A stretch of DNA of 64,000 nt, from contig NZ_VIGB01000003.1 in assembly GCF_006636205.1 (NCBI RefSeq), positions 434,001 through 498,000 of the forward strand. The letters are read 5' to 3'. Made by a program: the position numbers and the translations under genes. The stretch comes from Kitasatospora acidiphila. Lineage in GTDB: Bacteria > Actinomycetota > Actinomycetes > Streptomycetales > Streptomycetaceae. The notes under the pieces were generated by a model. That model did no database searches. It was not told where the DNA came from and worked only from the letters and a program-made list of their open reading frames with translations. Each line of letters opens with the position of its first letter. Within the stretch, counting starts at the first letter, position 1. This document shows, piece after piece, positions 56,021 through 64,000 of the stretch.

Positions 56021-57664
56021 GTGCCCAGACCAAGACCCCGTAGCGCCGCGCTGGCCGCGCTCCCGCTCACCGCCCTCGCACTGACCTCCTGCAGCGGCAC
56101 CGCCCACCCCGCAAGTTCGGCGGACGGCGCCCCCGCCTACCGGTTGACCACCCGCACCGCGTCGAGCACCGGCGACGTCGACTCCTTCACCTGGTCGCTG
56201 TTCGCCGAACCGGTCTCGATCGACTACGCCTTCTCCTTCGACTACCCACCGAACACGGTGCTGTCCAACGTCTGCGAGAGCCTGCTGCGTTGGAACCCGG
56301 ACCTGACCACTTCGCCCGGCCTGGCCACCGGCTACGCCAACCCGACACCCACCACCTGGGTCTACACGATCCGCAGCGGCGTGCGCTTCCACGACGGCAC
56401 GCCGCTGACCGCCGATGACGTGGTCGCCTCGCTGCGCCGCAACCTCGATCCGAACACGGGCAGCGACTGGGCCTACGCCTTCCGCAACGTCAAGTCGGTG
56501 GACAAGACCGGCCCGATGCAGGTGACGGTCACGCTCAACACCCCCGACTCCACCTTCAACGCGTACATGGCCGCCAGCCCCGGCACCGTCGAGTCCGCCG
56601 CCACCCTGCAGGCGGACGGCAAGGACTACGGCAACCCCGCGAGGGGCGTCAACTGCACCGGCCCGTTCGCCTTCTCCTCCTGGACCCCCGGGCAGTCCCT
56701 CGTGCTCAAGCGGTTCGACGACTACTGGGACCAGTCGCTGCGCGCCAAGGCGAAGCAGGTGAAGTTCGTCTTCCTCTCCGACGAGACCGCCCGCGTCAAC
56801 GCCTTCCAGAGCGGCGAGGTCGACGGCGGCTGGATGGTCCCGGCCGACTCCTACGCACAACTGGCCACATCCAGCAAGGGAAAGCTCTACTACGGCCAGA
56901 ACACCACGGTCGCCGACGAAGTGGTGGGCAACCTCCAGGGCCCGCTGGGCGACGCCCGGGTGCGGCAGGCGCTGCTGATGGCGATCGACCGCAAGGGCAT
57001 CGTGAAGGCCGGCGTGGGCGGGATCGGCGAGGTGGCCGACTCGCTGGTCACCCGCAACACCTGGAACAACAGCCCGCAGAGCACCGTCGATCCGCTGCTC
57101 AAGGCCCTGCCGCAGTACCCGTACGACCCGGCCAAGGCCAAGCAACTCGCCGCGAGCGCAGGGGTGCACGGCCAGTCGGTGGTCATCGCCAGCAGCCCGC
57201 TCGACTCGCAGAGCACGATCATCACCCAGGCCGTGGAACAGGCCGCCACCGCCATCGGGTTGAAGCCGCAGATCGACACCGTCTCGCCGGACAAGTACAC
57301 CGCGCTGTTCACCGACCCGGCCGCGCGCAAGGGCATCGACCTCTTCGAGACCTTCTGGTACACCTCGATCACCGACCCGCTGGACATGTACGGCTCGCTG
57401 CGGACCGGCGCGTTCAGCAACTACGGCAACTGGTCGGACCCGCAGTTCGACGCCGCGGTCGACCAGGCCGCCGGCACCTCCGATCCGGCCGCGCACGCCG
57501 CTGCGGCGGCCAAGGCGCAGCAGATCGCAATGGAGCAACTGCCCTGGCTGCCGCTCTACAGCGAGCCCGTCTCGGTCTTCCTCGGCAACCGGATCACCGG
57601 CCTGCAGCCGTCGATCGACTACCTCTACTACCCCTGGGCCGCCGAGATCGGAGCCAAGGGATGA
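56021..57664 (+). CDS. ABC transporter solute-binding lipoprotein, family 5
   Basis: 547 residues from GTG 56021 (TGGAGG upstream). Lipoprotein signal: basic start PRPRPRS, hydrophobic AALAALPLTALALTSC with Cys as the modified residue (about 24). Family 5 landmarks: WVYTIRSGVRFHDGTPLTADDVVASL, GPFAFSSWTPGQSLVLKRFDDYW, DARVRQALLMAIDRKGIV (each a known segment, shown in outline). It captures a peptide or other amide outside the cell for the permeases encoded next. Confidence 0.88.
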   Translation: MPRPRPRSAALAALPLTALALTSCSGTAHPASSADGAPAYRLTTRTASSTGDVDSFTWSLFAEPVSIDYAFSFDYPPNTVLSNVCESLLRWNPDLTTSPGLATGYANPTPTTWVYTIRSGVRFHDGTPLTADDVVASLRRNLDPNTGSDWAYAFRNVKSVDKTGPMQVTVTLNTPDSTFNAYMAASPGTVESAATLQADGKDYGNPARGVNCTGPFAFSSWTPGQSLVLKRFDDYWDQSLRAKAKQVKFVFLSDETARVNAFQSGEVDGGWMVPADSYAQLATSSKGKLYYGQNTTVADEVVGNLQGPLGDARVRQALLMAIDRKGIVKAGVGGIGEVADSLVTRNTWNNSPQSTVDPLLKALPQYPYDPAKAKQLAASAGVHGQSVVIASSPLDSQSTIITQAVEQAATAIGLKPQIDTVSPDKYTALFTDPAARKGIDLFETFWYTSITDPLDMYGSLRTGAFSNYGNWSDPQFDAAVDQAAGTSDPAAHAAAAAKAQQIAMEQLPWLPLYSEPVSVFLGNRITGLQPSIDYLYYPWAAEIGAKG

Positions 57665-57675
57665 GGAGGCGACGG

Positions 57676-58638
57676 ATGAGCCTCGCGGTCGCCGTGCTGC
57701 GCAGGCTGGCCGGCACCGCCGTGACGCTGCTGGTCACCTCGTTCCTGGTCTACTCCTCGCTCTACCTCGCGCCCGGCGACCCGGTCTCCTTCCTGGTCCG
57801 CGGGCGCAGCCCGAGCCCCGCCGAACTCGCCTCGATCCGCAGGCAGTTCGGCTTCGATCAGCCGTTCCTGGTGCGCTACTGGCACTGGCTGGACGCGGTG
57901 CTGCACGGCGACTTCGGGCGCTCCTACCTGTTCCACCAGAGTGTCGGCGCCGTCATCTGGTCCCGGCTGCCCGCGTCGCTGCTGCTGGTCGCCGTCGCCA
58001 CCGTGCTGATCGCCGTGGTGGGGACCGGCGCCGGCGCGCTCGGTGCGCTACGGCGCGGCACCCGGACGGACAGCGCCGTGCTGCTGCTGGTCACCGTCGG
58101 CGCGGCCGTCCCGTCGTTCGCCGCCGCGATCGTGTTGCGGTCCGTGCTCGGGGTGAAGCTGGGCTGGTTCCCGACCATCGGCAACGGCACCGGCCTGCTG
58201 GACCAGTTGCGCCACGTGGTGCTGCCGGCGATCGCGCTCTCGGTGACCTTCATGGCGCTGGTCACCCGGGTCACCCGCAGCGCGATGCTGGACCAACTCG
58301 GCCGCGAGCACGTCGAGGTGGCGCTCAGCCGGGGCACACCGAGGTTCGCCGTGCTGCGCCGCCACGTGTTCCGCAACGCGCTCGGGCCGATCGTCACGGT
58401 CTCCGGCCTGCTGGTCTCCGGCATGCTCGTCAGCACCGCCATCGTGGAGACCGCCTTCGGGATGTCCGGGATCGGCTCGCTGCTCGTGCAATGCGTCGAC
58501 GAGCTGGACTTCCAGGTCGTGCAGGCGCTGGTGCTGCTGGTGGTCGCGGCCTTCGTGGTGGTCAACATGCTGGTCGACCTGGTGTATCCGCTGATCGACC
58601 CGCGGGTCGCACGGACGGCGGGGGTGTTCGATGAGTAG
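57676..58638 (+). CDS. ABC transporter permease, DppB type
   Basis: 320 residues from ATG 57676, which has GAGGAGG 6 nt upstream. An ATG at 57661 overlaps the previous stop but would place this ribosome site inside the gene. Six membrane helices. N-terminal LVTSFLVYSSLYLAPGDPVSFLVRG and the EAA-like loop TRSAMLDQLGREHVEVALSRGTPRFAVLRRHVFRNALGPIV (outline) match DppB/OppB permeases. It forms the membrane channel with the next gene product. Confidence 0.87.
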   Translation: MSLAVAVLRRLAGTAVTLLVTSFLVYSSLYLAPGDPVSFLVRGRSPSPAELASIRRQFGFDQPFLVRYWHWLDAVLHGDFGRSYLFHQSVGAVIWSRLPASLLLVAVATVLIAVVGTGAGALGALRRGTRTDSAVLLLVTVGAAVPSFAAAIVLRSVLGVKLGWFPTIGNGTGLLDQLRHVVLPAIALSVTFMALVTRVTRSAMLDQLGREHVEVALSRGTPRFAVLRRHVFRNALGPIVTVSGLLVSGMLVSTAIVETAFGMSGIGSLLVQCVDELDFQVVQALVLLVVAAFVVVNMLVDLVYPLIDPRVARTAGVFDE

Positions 58639-59485
58639 CGACATCGTGCGGCTGGGCGCCGGCCGGGTGCTGCGCCGACTCGGCGGCCACGGCTGGCTGT
58701 TCCGGATCTGCCTGGGCGTGCTGGTGGTCTTCGTCGCGGTGGCGCTGTTCGCACCGTGGCTGGCGCCGCAGGACCCGACGGTCGGCGACTTCGCCGACAC
58801 CATGGCCGGGCCTAGCGCGCAGCACTGGCTCGGTACCGACCAGGGCGGCCACGACACCTTCTCCGCGCTGCTGGAGGGTGCCAGGACCAGCCTGCTCGGC
58901 CCGCTCGGCGTCGTCGTCTTCTCCAGCGCCGGCGGCATCGCCGTCGGGCTCCTGAGCGGCTGGCGCGGCGGACGGGTGGACGCGGTGATCAGCCGGGTGC
59001 TCGACGTCCTCTTCGCCTTCCCGTCGCTGCTGCTGGCGATCCTCGCCGTGGCACTGTTCGGCAAGGGCCTGGGCGCACCGGTGCTGGCCATGGCCGTCGC
59101 CTACCTGCCCTACACCGCCCGCCTGGTGCGCGGCCTGACCGCGCAGGAGAAGACCCGCCCCTACATCGCCGCCTACCTGGTCCAGGGCCACGCACCCGGC
59201 TACGTCGCGGTGCGCGGACTGCTGCCGAACATCGCACCGACCGTGCTCGCGCAGTCCACCGTCAACTTCGGCTACGCGCTGCTGGACCTGGCCGCGCTCT
59301 CCTTCCTCGGCCTCGGCGTGCAACCGCCGACGCCGGACTGGGGCGCGATGATCAACCACGCGCAGTCGGCCGTGCTGGCCGGGCAGCCGCTCTCGGCGGT
59401 GCTGCCGGTGGTCGCCGTGGTGGCGGCGGTGCTGGCGTTCAACGTGGTCGGCGAGCGACTGGGCGAGAGGGGGACGACGCGGTGA
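58631..59485 (+). CDS. ABC transporter permease, DppC type
   Basis: 284 residues, overlapping the upstream permease by 8 bp. N-terminal helix, the periplasmic LAPQDPTVGDFADTMAGPSAQHWLGTDQGGHDTFSALLEGARTSL (outline; LGTDxxGxD is typical of DppC), then five helices and the coupling-loop sequence TAQEKTRPYIAAYLVQGHAPGYVAVRGLLPNIAP (outline). Partner of DppB. Confidence 0.87.
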   Translation: MSSDIVRLGAGRVLRRLGGHGWLFRICLGVLVVFVAVALFAPWLAPQDPTVGDFADTMAGPSAQHWLGTDQGGHDTFSALLEGARTSLLGPLGVVVFSSAGGIAVGLLSGWRGGRVDAVISRVLDVLFAFPSLLLAILAVALFGKGLGAPVLAMAVAYLPYTARLVRGLTAQEKTRPYIAAYLVQGHAPGYVAVRGLLPNIAPTVLAQSTVNFGYALLDLAALSFLGLGVQPPTPDWGAMINHAQSAVLAGQPLSAVLPVVAVVAAVLAFNVVGERLGERGTTR

Positions 59486-60525
59486 GCGGCTCTTTGCCGA
59501 AGGAGGAGGACGGCGCAATCAGCGCCTCGTTGCTGGAGATCGACGGCTTGACCGTCGAACTGCCCGGCACCGCACGGCCCGTGCTCGACGCGGTCGGCCT
59601 GCGGGTGGCGGCGGGCGAGGTGGTGGGACTGGTCGGGGAGTCGGGGTCCGGGAAGTCGGTGACCGCGCGGGCCGCCCTCGGGCTGCTCCCACCGGGGGCG
59701 CGCTGCGCCGGCCGGGTGCTGGTGGACGGGGAGGACGTGCTCGGTGCAGGGCAGGGCCGGCTGCGCGCGATCCGTGCCGGCACGGTGTCGATGGTCTTCC
59801 AGGATCCTCGCGCGGGCATCAATCCGGTCCGCCGGATCGGCGACTTCCTCACCGAACCGCTGCGCCTGACCCGCCGTTGGCCGCGGCACCGGGCCGAGCA
59901 GCGGGCGGTGGAACTGCTGGCGGCCGTGGGCCTGCCGGAGCCGGAGCGCCAGCTGCGGCGGTACCCGCACCAGCTGTCGGGTGGGATGCTGCAACGCGTC
60001 ATGATCGCCGGCGCGCTGGCCGGCGAGCCGCGGCTGCTGCTCTGCGACGAGCCGACCACCGCCCTGGACGTCAGCACCCAGGCGGAGATCCTCGCGCTGC
60101 TCGGCCGGCTGCAGCGCGAACGGGGTCTGGGCCTGCTGCTGATCACCCATGACATCGAGCTGGCGGCGGCGAGCTGCGACCGGGTGTACGTGATGTACGC
60201 GGGGCGGATCGTGGAGCACGCCACGGCGGCGGAGTTGTTCGGCCGGCCGCGGCACCCCTACACGATCGGACTGCTCGGGTCGACCCCGCCGCTGACCGGT
60301 CCGCTGGAGCGGCTCAGGCCGGTGCCCGGCACACCGATCGGCCTGGACGAGGCCGCACCGGGGTGCGCGTTCGCGGCGCGGTGCGCATTCGCGCAGGCCG
60401 GGCGGTGCGACCAGGAGGTGCCGGCGCTGCTGCCACTCGTGGACGGCGCTGATGGCGCCGGGCGGGCTGTGGCCTGCCTGCGAGTGGCCGAGATCCCGTC
60501 CCCCGCCGAGGAGGTCCGCCCGTGA
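59482..60525 (+). CDS. ABC transporter ATP-binding protein, DppD type
   Basis: 347 residues; GTG overlaps the previous stop. Walker A GLVGESGSGKSVTARA (about 54), signature PHQLSGGMLQRVMIA (about 160), Walker B LLLCDEPTTALDVS and a switch His in LLITHDIELAA. The C-terminal oligopeptide-transporter domain has a cluster of Cys residues (GCAFAARCAFAQAGRCDQE), which binds an iron-sulfur cluster in some homologues. Energises import together with the next ATPase. Confidence 0.9.
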   Translation: MSGSLPKEEDGAISASLLEIDGLTVELPGTARPVLDAVGLRVAAGEVVGLVGESGSGKSVTARAALGLLPPGARCAGRVLVDGEDVLGAGQGRLRAIRAGTVSMVFQDPRAGINPVRRIGDFLTEPLRLTRRWPRHRAEQRAVELLAAVGLPEPERQLRRYPHQLSGGMLQRVMIAGALAGEPRLLLCDEPTTALDVSTQAEILALLGRLQRERGLGLLLITHDIELAAASCDRVYVMYAGRIVEHATAAELFGRPRHPYTIGLLGSTPPLTGPLERLRPVPGTPIGLDEAAPGCAFAARCAFAQAGRCDQEVPALLPLVDGADGAGRAVACLRVAEIPSPAEEVRP

Positions 60526-61352
60526 ACGCGTTGCTCGAAGTCAGCCGACTGCGGAAGGCGTACGGCCCGACGGTCGCCGTCGACGGGGTCTCGTTCTCAC
60601 TGCCGCCGGGGGGCGCGCTGGGACTGGTCGGTGAGTCCGGCTCCGGGAAGACGACCACCGCCCGGATGCTGGTCGGGCTGGAGCGCCCCGACTCCGGCTC
60701 GATCAGCGTCCTCGGCCAGCCGCTGGCGCCGGCCGTCCACGGTCGTGCGGCGCGGCTGGCCAGGGCCAAGGCGGTGCAGATGGTCTACCAGGACCCGTAC
60801 CTCTCCCTGGACGCCCGGCTGACCATCGGTGAAACGCTCGACGGCGTGCTGCGCCTGCACGGCCACCGCGACCGATCGGCCCGCGCCGCCCGGGTCCGCG
60901 AACTGCTGGCCCAGGTCGGCCTCGGCGACCGCGAGGCCGCCGCCCGTCCGCGCGGGCTCTCCGGGGGCCAGCGCCAGCGCGCCGCGATCGCCCGCGCCCT
61001 CGCGGTCGAGCCGGCGGTCCTGGTACTCGACGAGGCGGTCTCCGCGCTGGACGTCTCGGTCCAGGCGCAGGTGCTCAACCTCCTGACCGACATCCGCCGC
61101 GAGGCCGGCATCGGCCTGGTCTTCGTCAGCCACGACCTCGCCGTGGTGCGGTACGTCTGCGACGAGGCCCTGGTCATGTGGCAGGGCCGCCCGGTCGAAC
61201 ACCGTGCGCTGCCCGACCTGCTGGCGAGGCCGGAGCATCCGTACACACGCCTGCTGCTCGCTTCGGTGCCGCACCCGGGATGGGAGCCCGGGGACATCGC
61301 GAGCCGGCGCCGGGCGCTCAGCGAGCCGATTCCCGGGGAGCGTCCGGCATGA
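60522..61352 (+). CDS. ABC transporter ATP-binding protein, DppF type
   Basis: 276 residues; GTG overlaps the previous stop. Walker A GLVGESGSGKTTTARM, Q-loop QMVYQDPYLSLDAR, signature GLSGGQRQRAAIARAL, Walker B VLVLDEAVSALDVS, switch His in FVSHDLAVVRYVCD. The second ATPase of the importer. Its stop overlaps the next gene by ATGA. Confidence 0.9.
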   Translation: MNALLEVSRLRKAYGPTVAVDGVSFSLPPGGALGLVGESGSGKTTTARMLVGLERPDSGSISVLGQPLAPAVHGRAARLARAKAVQMVYQDPYLSLDARLTIGETLDGVLRLHGHRDRSARAARVRELLAQVGLGDREAAARPRGLSGGQRQRAAIARALAVEPAVLVLDEAVSALDVSVQAQVLNLLTDIRREAGIGLVFVSHDLAVVRYVCDEALVMWQGRPVEHRALPDLLARPEHPYTRLLLASVPHPGWEPGDIASRRRALSEPIPGERPA

Positions 61353-62749
61353 CTGATCCGATTCGCCGACTGCGGGACGCCGAGCCGGTGCCCTTCTGGC
61401 TCGACGACCCCGCCCGGCCGGACGCCGCGTCCGCCCTGGTCGCCGACACCCGCTGCGACCTGCTGGTGGTCGGAGGCGGCTACAGCGGCCTGTGGACGGC
61501 GCTGCTCGCCAAGGAACGGGACAGCGCGTGTGACGTGTTGCTGATCGAGGCCGAGGAGGTCGGCTGGGCCGCCTCCGGCCGCAACGGCGGCTTCTGCGAG
61601 GCCAGCCTGACCCACGGCCTCGGCAACGGACACCAGCGCTGGCCCGGCGAGCTCACTGTGCTGGAGCGGCTCGGTGCCCGCAACCTGCAGGCCATCGAGG
61701 ACACGGTCAAGCGCTACGGCATCGCGTGCGACTGGGAGCGCACCGGCTCGCTGAGCGTCGCAACCGAGCCGTACCAGGTCGACGGTTTGCGGGAGTTGGC
61801 CGCGCTGGCCGCCCGGTACGGCGTCGAGCGGACGCTCCTGGAGACGCCGGAAGCCGTGCGCGCCGAGATCGACTCCCCCGCCTTCCTGGCCGGGCTGTGG
61901 GACCGGGACGGCGTGGCGATGGTCAATCCGGCGCGGCTGGCCTGGGGGTTGAAGCGAGCCTGCGAGGAGCGCGGCGTTCGGATCCACGAGCACACGCGGG
62001 CCACGCGGCTCACCCCGTCCGGCGGTGGTGTCGAGGTGCGGACCTCGTACGGCCGCGTCCGGGCCGGACGTGTCGCGCTTGCCACCAATGCCTTTCCGTC
62101 GCTGGTGCGGCGGCACCGTCCGTACACCGTCCCGGTCTACGACTACGCGCTGATGACCGAGCCGCTGAGCGGGCGCCAGCTCTCGTCCGTCGGATGGCGG
62201 CACCGCCAGGGCTTCGCCGACAGCGCCAACCGGTTCCACTATGTCCGCCTGACCGCCGACAACCGCATCCTGTGGGGAGGTTACGACGCCGTCTACCACT
62301 ACCGGGGCCGCGTGCGCGCCGAACACGACCAGCGGCCGGAGACCTTCGCCACCCTGGCCCGCCACTTCGCCCGCGCCTTCCCGCAGTTGGACGACCTCTC
62401 CTTCACCCACGCCTGGGGCGGCGCGATCGACACCTGCACCCGCTTCACCGCCTTCTTCGACCTCTCGCACGGCGGCCGGGTCGCCTACGCCGCCGGCTTC
62501 ACCGGCCTGGGCGTCGGAGCGACCCGGTTCGCCGCCGAGGTGATGCTCGACCTGCTGGCCGGTGAGCGCACCGAGCGGACGGCGCTGGAGATGGTCCGGC
62601 ACAAGCCGCTTCCCTTCCCCCCGGAGCCGATCCGCTCGGCGGCGATCGGGATCACCAAGTGGTCGCTCGCGCAGGCGGACGCGAACGACGGACGGCGGAA
62701 CGGATGGCTGCGGCTGCTGGACCGGCTGGGCCTGGGGTTCGACAGTTGA
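61349..62749 (+). CDS. FAD-dependent amine oxidoreductase (gamma-glutamylputrescine oxidase-like, DAO family)
   Basis: 466 residues. N-terminal aromatic-rich FWLDDPARPDA, FAD motif LLVVGGGYSGLWTALLAKE (about 40), WAASGRNGGFCEASLTHG (SGRNGG is the DAO-family FAD contact, about 72), and the C-terminal GGRVAYAAGFTGLGVGATRFAAE. Members such as PuuB oxidise gamma-glutamylated or free amines. As the last gene of the amidohydrolase-importer operon, it probably oxidises the amine that the amidohydrolase sets free, parallel to the secreted amine oxidase. Confidence 0.87.
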   Translation: MTDPIRRLRDAEPVPFWLDDPARPDAASALVADTRCDLLVVGGGYSGLWTALLAKERDSACDVLLIEAEEVGWAASGRNGGFCEASLTHGLGNGHQRWPGELTVLERLGARNLQAIEDTVKRYGIACDWERTGSLSVATEPYQVDGLRELAALAARYGVERTLLETPEAVRAEIDSPAFLAGLWDRDGVAMVNPARLAWGLKRACEERGVRIHEHTRATRLTPSGGGVEVRTSYGRVRAGRVALATNAFPSLVRRHRPYTVPVYDYALMTEPLSGRQLSSVGWRHRQGFADSANRFHYVRLTADNRILWGGYDAVYHYRGRVRAEHDQRPETFATLARHFARAFPQLDDLSFTHAWGGAIDTCTRFTAFFDLSHGGRVAYAAGFTGLGVGATRFAAEVMLDLLAGERTERTALEMVRHKPLPFPPEPIRSAAIGITKWSLAQADANDGRRNGWLRLLDRLGLGFDS

Positions 62750-62782
62750 CGATCCATCAGCCAGCGCATCCCGGCGGCCCGC

Positions 62783-63625
62783 TCACTCGATGCTGAACGC
62801 GCCCTTCGGCGGCGGCGGCGAGGGGCGGGCCTCGGCGTCGGTGACCGGTGTGGCCGTGCCGACCAGGCGCCGCAGGTCGGGTCCCTCGACCAGGCGGGCC
62901 GGGAACGGGTCGGCGGCGAGCCGGCGGGCCAGCGCGTCGACCCGCAGCGGCTGGTCGGAGCCGATCAGCAGCAGGTTGCCGAACCGTCGCCCGCGCAGCA
63001 CCGAGGGTTCGGCGACCAGGCAGGTGTGCGGGAAGACCGCGCGGACCGTGGCGGCCTGGGCGGCGGCGAAGGCCAGCGGGGCGCCGTCGGCGAGGTTGGC
63101 CGCGTAGGCGCCGCCGGGGCGAAGCGCGCCGGCGGCGAGTCGGACGAACTCGACGGAGGTCAGGTGGGCCGGGGTGCGCGAGCCCTGGAAGACGTCGGCC
63201 ACCACCAGGTCCCAGGAGCCGGGCGCCAGTTGGGCGAGGTGCTCGCGGGCGTCGCCGACGGCGACCTCGATGCCCTGGCCGGTCCAGGGCAGCACCTCGG
63301 CCACCAGCTCGACCAGCGGTCCGTCCGCCTCGACGGCGAGTTGGCGCGAGCCGGGGCGGGTGGTGGCCAGGTACCGGGGCAGGGTGAGGGCGCCGCCGCC
63401 GAGGTGCAGTGCGTCCAGGGGCTCGCCCTCGGGTGCCAGCACGTCGGCGAGGTGGCCGAGGCGGCGGGTGTACTCGAACTCCAGATGGGTCGGGTCGGAC
63501 AGGTCCACGTAGGACTGCGGGGTGTCGTCCAGGGTGAGCAGCCAGCCGCCCTCGCGATCCAGGTCGGGCATCAGCTTGGCGGTGCCGAAGGCGGTGTCAC
63601 GCAGCACCGGGCGGGGTTCGGTCAC
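62783..63625 (-). CDS. Spermidine-synthase-like methyltransferase-fold protein
   Basis: 280 residues from GTG 63625. The frame is open to 63979 but upstream sequence is a GPPTEGPP-type repeat without coding character, and the start remains uncertain. Fold landmarks: DDTPQSYVDLSDPTHLEFEYTRRLGHLADVLAP (outline), the nucleotide site ALHLGGGALTLPRYLATTRPGS, an acidic residue in LAVEADGPLVELV, VAVGDAREHL and LVVADVFQG. These match polyamine aminopropyltransferase-like proteins common in actinobacteria; the residues for polyamine binding are not clearly conserved. Converges on the amine oxidase gene, with 33 bp between the stops. Confidence 0.75.
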   Translation of the reverse strand: MTEPRPVLRDTAFGTAKLMPDLDREGGWLLTLDDTPQSYVDLSDPTHLEFEYTRRLGHLADVLAPEGEPLDALHLGGGALTLPRYLATTRPGSRQLAVEADGPLVELVAEVLPWTGQGIEVAVGDAREHLAQLAPGSWDLVVADVFQGSRTPAHLTSVEFVRLAAGALRPGGAYAANLADGAPLAFAAAQAATVRAVFPHTCLVAEPSVLRGRRFGNLLLIGSDQPLRVDALARRLAADPFPARLVEGPDLRRLVGTATPVTDAEARPSPPPPKGAFSIE

Positions 63626-63838
63626 TGGCGGGCCTTCGGTCGGCGGGCCTTCGATCGGCGGGCCGGCCCCGCGGCGGGGTCTCTCAGCAGCATGTCGGCA
63701 GCATAGGCCGGAGGCCGCGGCGCAGCGCACTCGCCCTACTGGCCGGTATCGTCGGTGCCCTCGGGTCGGCGGTCCTGCCGGCGGCCCGGTCGGCGGTCCT
63801 GCCTCGACAGGCCAGAGCGGAAGCGGGTGCGGCGGTAG

Positions 63839-64000
63839 ATGGAGTTCCGAGAAGACATCCTGGGTGCGCCGTACGAGGCGGCCGAGCTGCCGTTGCGCGC
63901 GGACGAGGAGGGTGCGGTCAGTGCGACCCTGGTGCGGCGGCTGGTGCCCGGCTCCAAGCAGGCCGTGCTGTACATCCACGGCTACACGGACTACTTCTTC
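63839..64000 (+). CDS. Alpha/beta hydrolase (S33-like), 5' part only
   Basis: ATG 63839 opens MEFREDILGAPYEAAELPL and runs off the window edge at residue 54 with VLYIHGYTDYFF, the strand and oxyanion HG motif of serine-aminopeptidase-S33-type alpha/beta hydrolases. The catalytic Ser lies outside the window. Divergent from the spermidine-synthase-like gene. Confidence 0.7.
   Translation, partial: MEFREDILGAPYEAAELPLRADEEGAVSATLVRRLVPGSKQAVLYIHGYTDYFF

Overview
The window is very GC-rich (third codon positions almost all G or C), densely coded, with frequent ATGA/GTGA stop-start overlaps, many TetR regulators, a 2-methylisoborneol-type methyltransferase beside a family 2 encapsulin, and rare TTA codons. 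This points to a streptomycete (Streptomyces, Kitasatospora or a close relative). No rRNA, tRNA or CRISPR was seen.

Layout. 1-3.65 kb: TetR regulator, a His/Pro-rich protein with an apparent frame change, a DUF4239-like membrane protein and a channel-like membrane protein. 3.9-6.3 kb: cyclic-nucleotide-domain encapsulin shell plus geranyl-diphosphate C2-methyltransferase, but no adjacent terpene cyclase. 6.4-14 kb: mostly housekeeping or accessory genes (SDR, aromatic FAD monooxygenase, TetR, O-methyltransferase, DedA, family-5 uracil-DNA glycosylase, a decayed cation-efflux gene, an APC permease). 14.1-16.6 kb: an M1 aminopeptidase homologue that has lost its zinc and catalytic residues.

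17.2-47.3 kb looks like a biosynthetic gene cluster. Its core is a lysine/ornithine-type N-hydroxylase, a cupin, a methionyl-tRNA-synthetase-like enzyme and an FAD amine oxidase. In characterised hydrazine pathways (Spb38/Spb40/Spb39 type) these families join N6-hydroxylysine to an amino acid through an N-N bond and then release a hydrazino acid. Here the cupin and MetRS-like parts, often one fused protein, are two overlapping genes. Around this core are three ATP-grasp ligases, a VOC protein, a ParB/StrR-like regulator, two MFS transporters, a cation/H+ antiporter, a solute-binding protein without a signal peptide, a KAS III-like enzyme with an altered triad, an FkbH-type protein with its ACP, a NIPSNAP protein and a dimethylargininase-like enzyme. 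On the opposite strand lie a one-module type I PKS (acyl-AMP ligase-ACP-KS-AT-DH-KR-ACP-TE) and an LCMT-type methyltransferase. My inference is a hydrazine/hydrazide-type product assembled by ligases with a glycerate-type ACP-bound unit; I cannot match it to a named compound. A thirteen-period, 16-bp tandem repeat sits directly before the N-hydroxylase gene.

47.5-51.7 kb: a small zinc-ribbon protein and a two-gene STAND/TPR signalling module whose proteins share a short motif. 51.7-62.7 kb: an apparent amine/amide utilisation regulon: secreted flavin amine oxidase, TetR regulator, YtcJ-like amidohydrolase, a five-gene peptide-type ABC importer and a second FAD amine oxidase, with two near-identical operators at the regulated promoters. 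62.8 kb-end: a spermidine-synthase-like protein and the start of an alpha/beta hydrolase cut by the window edge.
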